The position numbers and the translations under genes are program-made. A stretch of 64,000 bases of DNA, from assembly GCA_964437615.1 (NCBI GenBank), contig CAYTHL010000001.1:21553-85552 (forward strand), in the 5' to 3' direction. The notes beneath the pieces are model-generated. The model was not told the origin of the DNA, did no database searches, and saw only the letters and a program-made list of their open reading frames with translations. This stretch comes from RGIG4790 sp964437615. GTDB taxonomy: Bacteria; Bacillota; Clostridia; Christensenellales; UBA1242. Of the stretch, positions 60,933-64,000 are shown one piece after another (position 1 is the stretch's first letter; each line of letters begins with the position of its first letter).

Positions 60933-61961
60933 ATGAATATAAAACAATCTGCTGCTGATGCGGCAAAGCAAGAATATCTTGATAAAATTTATAAAACTGA
61001 GCTTGTTCGTGACCCAAATACATTAAAATACACTCTTGGGGACGAAAAGTTAGACGCGCTTTTTGATTTGCAGCAAGTTAATGCGGCTTTTGCTCCTAGT
61101 CAAGAAAGCCTACATACATTTGCTGCGGCAAGTTATTTATATGGGTTATTGGGGTATGTTGCCACCAACTATACGGCGGTGCCGGGCGGATTTTTAGCAA
61201 CATACAAAAACAAGAATGATAATGCTACAATTTTAATTACTGACGAAGACGGGGCATATTGGCGAGAAGACTTGTGCAAGTTGTGTCAAAAAACTGTGGC
61301 AAAAACAAATATTACCAGTGCTGAGCGTCAATTTTTTGACGGACTAAACAGCGAAATTGCGGCCGATAGTATTACCCTTTTGCAAACTTGCTTTGTTGCA
61401 GGGCAGCGAATTGGGGAAGATAAAGCACTTATCTTTTTAAAAGATAGAATTGCCGACGCTATCTTTCCGTTTAGTTTTTCAAAAGAGCCTCTTAGCTTAA
61501 ATTGCAAAAATTGCAACGATAATCATGCACTTTTGGACAGATTTTGCAGCAAAGAGTTGTTCGGCAAATATTTTTCAGATATTACCCCAGAGCAACAACA
61601 GCAAGCTATAAATATGCGCGATAAAATACTTTCAGAGTGGATTTTGCCCGGCTATTTTACCTTTGTTGGCAACAAAAAGGGGCAGACTATAGCCCGTGAT
61701 GCACAGGTTTTGAATGACAGCCGACGCCTTACCGAACTTTATTCTAGCTATGGAGTTAAAAATCCGCATGCATTAGTTGCCATTTTAAACATGTGCACTA
61801 CAGATTATTCGGCAGATGTTGTGTATAATCTATTAGAGTGCTTGCAGAAGGGTACGCCGCTTAGTGCCGCCGTATATAATACTGAGAAAATTGCACCAAG
61901 CACCCCAAATAACAAACAACAAGTTGCTGCCCGCCGTGAAGAATTTTGGCGTCAATTTTAA
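60933..61961 (+). CDS. hypothetical protein
   Basis: A 342-residue protein I do not recognise. It is soluble, with no signal peptide or membrane helix, and mainly helical. A CxxC pair occurs twice in the centre (LCKLCQK near 113 and LNCKNCNDNHALLDRFC near 188), which could bind a metal. It has a strong promoter and an AAAGGAG site 8 nt upstream, so expression is likely. It stands alone in the accessory tail. Confidence 0.75.
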   Translation: MNIKQSAADAAKQEYLDKIYKTELVRDPNTLKYTLGDEKLDALFDLQQVNAAFAPSQESLHTFAAASYLYGLLGYVATNYTAVPGGFLATYKNKNDNATILITDEDGAYWREDLCKLCQKTVAKTNITSAERQFFDGLNSEIAADSITLLQTCFVAGQRIGEDKALIFLKDRIADAIFPFSFSKEPLSLNCKNCNDNHALLDRFCSKELFGKYFSDITPEQQQQAINMRDKILSEWILPGYFTFVGNKKGQTIARDAQVLNDSRRLTELYSSYGVKNPHALVAILNMCTTDYSADVVYNLLECLQKGTPLSAAVYNTEKIAPSTPNNKQQVAARREEFWRQF

Positions 61962-62098
61962 CACATACCAGTTAAATTCCCTAAAAAGTAGCTAAATTGC
62001 TATTAAATCACCACAAATTTGCGCTTTTTTGCCACTTTTAAAACACTAAACAATATAAACTTCTAATTTTTCTGCAAATTTTAATATTTTTATTTAAA

Positions 62099-62132
62099 AA
62101 TAAAGTAAGCCTTGAAGGGTTTACTTTATTTA
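62099..62132. terminator. bidirectional terminator between the 60933 gene and hicB
   Basis: AAATAAAGTAA-CC pairs with GG-TTACTTTATTT, with A and T runs on both sides. It is positioned for both converging units. Confidence 0.7.
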
Positions 62133-62192
62133 TTGGTTGATTTTTTCTTAAATACATGTTTGTTTAAAAAATAAAATGAAACCAAAATTAAA

Positions 62193-62600
62193 TTAATTTT
62201 TAACCGATGCTATTTTTTCTTTTAATGCATTTGCTAGAATTTGCGAGAAATTGAATCCATATTCTTCTCCTAAATCATTTAAATCTTTAGGAATACTTAC
62301 AGATTTTTTAACACTTTTTGCTAAAGATTTTTTGTATTCATCAAAATCTAACTCAACTAAAGAAGAAAAATCTCCAGGTTTTTCTAATTTTAAAGATTTG
62401 ATGTCTGATGCTTTTGGAAGTTTAGCTTTATCAAAATCTCTGTATTCAATTGCAATTGCTCCAATGCAATCTTTTGCCATATAAATTGCTTCTTCCAAAG
62501 TTTCGCCACAAGTTGTGCCTTGTAAATCTGGTATAAAAACGCTATAACCATTTTCTTCTTTTCTAAAAATTGCTGGATAAACTAAAATTTCTTTTTTCAT
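62193..62600 (-). CDS. hicB: HicB family antitoxin
   Basis: A 135-residue antitoxin. The N-terminal HicB-like domain opens with VYPAIFRKEENGYSVFIPDLQGTTCGETLEEAI, a degenerate RNase H fold that binds HicA. The C-terminal part (SVSIPKDLNDLGEEYGFNFSQILANALKE) is a DNA-binding ribbon-helix-helix type domain. It lies 51 nt downstream of the hicA frame on the same strand, with a strong TTGGAGG site 7 nt before its start. As in other hic loci it should repress the shared promoter. Confidence 0.93.
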   Translation of the reverse strand: MKKEILVYPAIFRKEENGYSVFIPDLQGTTCGETLEEAIYMAKDCIGAIAIEYRDFDKAKLPKASDIKSLKLEKPGDFSSLVELDFDEYKKSLAKSVKKSVSIPKDLNDLGEEYGFNFSQILANALKEKIASVKN

Positions 62601-62651
62601 AATATAACCTCCAACATATATTAATTGATATAATTATTGACAAGCTAGGGC

Positions 62652-62837
62652 TTATTTAAGCCCAGCTTGCTTTAGAATTGCCTCTTGTGTTCCATTTGGC
62701 ATTTCTTTATTGTGATAGGGTAAGACAAATTTATTAGGTTTACCTTGTTTTTGATATATTCTATGCGAGCCAGTTTGCCTAAGGAATTGCCAACCATTTT
62801 GTAATAATAGTTTTTCGACTTCTTTTGGTTTTGTCTT
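62652..62837 (-). pseudogene. hicA: hicA toxin frame lacking a start codon
   Basis: The minus-strand frame encodes TKPKEVEKLLLQNGWQFLRQ, TGSHRIYQKQGKPNKFVLPY and HNKEMPNGTQEAILKQAGLK, a complete HicA with the catalytic-site GSH. The codon where ATG is expected from homologues (M-K-P-K-E-V) is ACA (62834-62832), and the one before it is AAG. The frame is closed upstream by TAA without any ATG, GTG, TTG or ATH codon. The AAAGGAG site (62848-62842) and promoter are intact. The toxin is therefore probably not made at normal levels, although a sequencing error or non-standard start is possible. Confidence 0.72.
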
Positions 62838-62858
62838 GGTTCTCCTTTATACACTTAT

Positions 62859-62887
62859 GTTATACGCATTAATACGCATAATGTCAA
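62859..62887 (-). promoter_or_regulatory. hicA-hicB promoter with direct-repeat operator
   Basis: On the minus strand TTGACA (62887-62882), 17 nt, TATAAC (62864-62859). The spacer holds two copies of ATACGCAT (plus-strand 62862-62869 and 62872-62879) in direct repeat at a 10-bp step, one helical turn. An inverted copy, ATGCGTAT, is at 62966-62973. The placement suggests the binding site of the HicB DNA-binding domain. Confidence 0.78.
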
Positions 62888-62889
62888 GC

Positions 62890-63379
62890 CTTTTTCGATA
62901 TTTTTTAATACTTTTTCAAAAATGTCACTTTCTTGGTATATTTTTAAGTTTATCACTATATTTTTATGCGTATGGCAATATAGCAACTATAAAATAGAAC
63001 AAGAATTTCTAATAAATTATATTCAAAAATTAAAATTATAGATATTATAAAGAAAAACGGATATTACCTTGTAAAGGGAGATGTACAATAATGGAAAACA
63101 AAAAGTAAAATTTAATGATAAGCATATTAATAAGTTTGTTTGGAATGCTGGAGATATTACTATTACAGATGAAAATGGCAATGAATTGCCAAAGAAGTAG
63201 ATTATATCAAAATTAATAGTGCTGAGGTAGAATATCAAGTGTTATTTTTACGTGCCTAGTTATGTAAGGAAGGCGCAAAGAGATGATAGGTAATATAAAC
63301 CACGCTTACCAGCACTATATAAAATTAAATACAAGTATAATGTTTGTATTTCAGCTATAAATATATTTGTCTAAAGACT
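62890..63379. other. gap with coding remnants
   Basis: No intact gene. On the plus strand, 63042-63095 reads IIDIIKKNGYYLVKGDVQ-stop, similar to the start of a HicA protein, and 63081-63200 encodes 39 residues (GKQKVKFNDKHINKFVWNAG and on) with a poorly spaced ribosome binding site. Around 63244-63292 a third short frame reads FYVPSYVRKAQRDDR-stop. These look like degraded toxin-antitoxin or mobile-element genes. Confidence 0.4.
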
Positions 63380-63408
63380 AAAAAGAGTGGAAATTTTCCA
63401 CTCTTTTT
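63380..63408 (-). terminator. terminator of the candidate non-coding RNA
   Basis: AAAAAGAGTGGAAA (63380-63393) and TTTTCCACTCTTTTT (63394-63408) form a near-perfect palindrome. On the minus strand the hairpin is followed by a T run. Confidence 0.88.
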
Positions 63409-63735
63409 GAGAATTCCTTCCGCCCGCATTTAAACATCTCGTCACTACAAAGCAATAACTAAAATAACCTTGTAGCTGCAGTTCGTGTTGCACATTAATG
63501 ACACGTCGCCTATTTTGGTCTTCACCAGGGCTCAGATTTTATAAGTATCTCAAATTCTCCGAAACATACTCACTGTGTTAAACTTTAAGGCCGGGCCGAG
63601 AGTTCTTAGATGTTAAGTTGTAGGATTCACACGCTATTTAGTATTGCGCCATCTCTGCATATAAATATGCCGAACTCTTAATGCGGGGTCGTATTATTTC
63701 AACGACAATTGGATTGCTCCAAGTCCGCTTGCTAC
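63380..63735 (-). ncRNA. candidate structured non-coding RNA of unknown class
   Basis: A minus-strand transcript of about 355 nt is predicted from its promoter to its terminator. It has no plausible frame and higher GC than its flanks. Complementary segments include 63680-63687 with 63423-63430 (8 bp, enclosing most of the molecule), 63672-63678 with 63599-63605 (7 bp), 63608-63612 with 63650-63654, the hairpin 63657-63670, 63688-63692 with 63702-63706, 63445-63450 with 63470-63475, and 63484-63488 with 63501-63505. I find no RNase P, tmRNA or SRP signature sequences. The class is open. Confidence 0.7.
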
Positions 63736-63741
63736 AAAAAT

Positions 63742-63770
63742 ATTTTATATCATTTTAATTGTTTTGTCAA
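63742..63770 (-). promoter_or_regulatory. promoter of the candidate non-coding RNA
   Basis: On the minus strand an exact TTGACA (63770-63765), 17 nt, TAAAAT (63747-63742). The predicted start is near 63735. Confidence 0.85.
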
Positions 63771-63805
63771 GGTTTTGATTATATATTTTTGAAATTTTAA
63801 GAATA

Positions 63806-63869
63806 TTGCCGTTATCGGCAATTTTTATTTTGTATAATAGTTGACTTAATTGCCGATATTGGCTATAAT
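63806..63869 (+). promoter_or_regulatory. promoter and twin operators of the HTH gene
   Basis: TTGACT (63841-63846), 17 nt, TATAAT (63864-63869). A perfect inverted repeat, TTGCCG-TTAT-CGGCAA, is at 63806-63821, and a near copy, TTGCCG-ATAT-TGGCTA, is at 63850-63865 within the promoter spacer. The copies are 44 bp apart, about four helical turns. The upstream copy followed by T residues could also act as a terminator. Confidence 0.78.
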
Positions 63870-63893
63870 TAAAATAGAGTAAAATGAGGTATT

Positions 63894-64000
63894 ATGCTAA
63901 TGGGATTTTTAACAGTTAGTGAAATTGCTAAAAAGTGGAATATAAGTGAAAGGTCAGTTCGAAATTATTGCCAGCAAGGTAGAGTAAAAGGTGCGGAACT
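63894..64000 (+). CDS. HTH domain protein, 3' truncated (probably Fic family)
   Basis: The window ends inside this gene. The visible 35 codons read GFLTVSEIAKKWNISERSVR then NYCQQGRVKGAE, a MerR/excisionase-like helix-turn-helix. The same N-terminal module is common on Fic-domain proteins of gut Clostridia, where the Fic enzyme adds AMP or phosphate-containing groups to target proteins. That the rest is a Fic domain is inference. The start may be 63894 or the ATG at 63900, since GAGGT at 63886-63890 suits either. Confidence 0.7.
   Translation, partial: MLMGFLTVSEIAKKWNISERSVRNYCQQGRVKGAE

Noticed and set aside
62672..62854. 60-codon minus-strand frame with an ATG near the hic promoter
   Set aside because: It is in a different frame from the well-conserved HicA sequence and has no family resemblance.
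63380..63735. Assigning the structured RNA as RNase P RNA or tmRNA
   Set aside because: The conserved RNase P core (GAGGAAAGTCC and ACAGAA segments) and the tmRNA ends (tRNA-like CCA end, tag frame) are not found on either strand.

Overview
The window reads as chromosomal DNA of a low-GC, anaerobic Bacillota, most likely an uncultured gut-type member of the Clostridia. The evidence is an Asp T-box, WhiA, DUF4364 and TSCPD-domain proteins, an IscR/NifS/NifU iron-sulfur locus, pyruvate:ferredoxin oxidoreductase and the oxygen-sensitive class III ribonucleotide reductase. There are no rRNA genes, complete insertion sequences or CRISPR arrays. Genes are dense, with frequent 1-8 nt overlaps inside operons, and AT-rich gaps carry clear sigma-70-type promoters (TTGACA-like, 17 nt, TATAAT-like) and intrinsic terminators.

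Layout. 1-3.9 kb: ABC exporter operon. 3.9-7.4 kb: aspS-asnS behind a T-box with a GAC specifier. 7.5-16 kb: a 927-residue unknown protein, a trypsin-like lipoprotein protease, a MATE transporter fused to a cytidylate-kinase-like domain, and another unknown protein. 16-23.8 kb: peptidases (M1, CPBP, M14), WalJ, UvrC and an orphan solute-binding-like protein. 23.9-30.4 kb: murB, a PHP phosphoesterase, whiA and dnaE in a row. 30.5-38.3 kb: valS, tadA, a methyltransferase, DegV, an XRE regulator and membrane proteins. 38.5-46.1 kb: NrdR-box-controlled nrdD, then nrdG, a nucleoside phosphorylase and nifJ. 46.2-52.9 kb: truA, small regulators, and the iron-sulfur locus with a rhodanese-TtcA fusion. 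53.4-58.8 kb: a five-gene surface polysaccharide operon (PssD/PssE-like pair, GT4, Wzy, Wzx). 58.8-64 kb: an accessory tail with an EamA transporter, tRNA-Ser, decayed genes, a hicA/hicB locus, a candidate structured RNA and the start of a HTH (probably Fic-linked) gene.

Three observations stand out. First, at least eight genes (walJ, M14 peptidase, uvrC, tadA, an XRE regulator, a Pr6Pr-like protein, truA, rhodanese-TtcA) have a promoter -10 box ending only 5-7 nt before the start codon and no Shine-Dalgarno sequence. This predicts leaderless mRNAs as a standard expression mode here. Second, a GC-richer block at 63380-63735 on the minus strand has its own strong promoter, several long-range complementary helices and a strong terminator, so it looks like a roughly 355-nt non-coding RNA of unidentified class. 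It diverges from a HTH gene preceded by two matching inverted-repeat operators. Third, the hicA toxin reading frame is intact except that it has no start codon, while hicB and a perfect promoter with a 10-bp-phased direct repeat remain.

Functional assignments come from reading motifs in translated frames. No database search was run, so family names for weakly conserved proteins are recognition calls.
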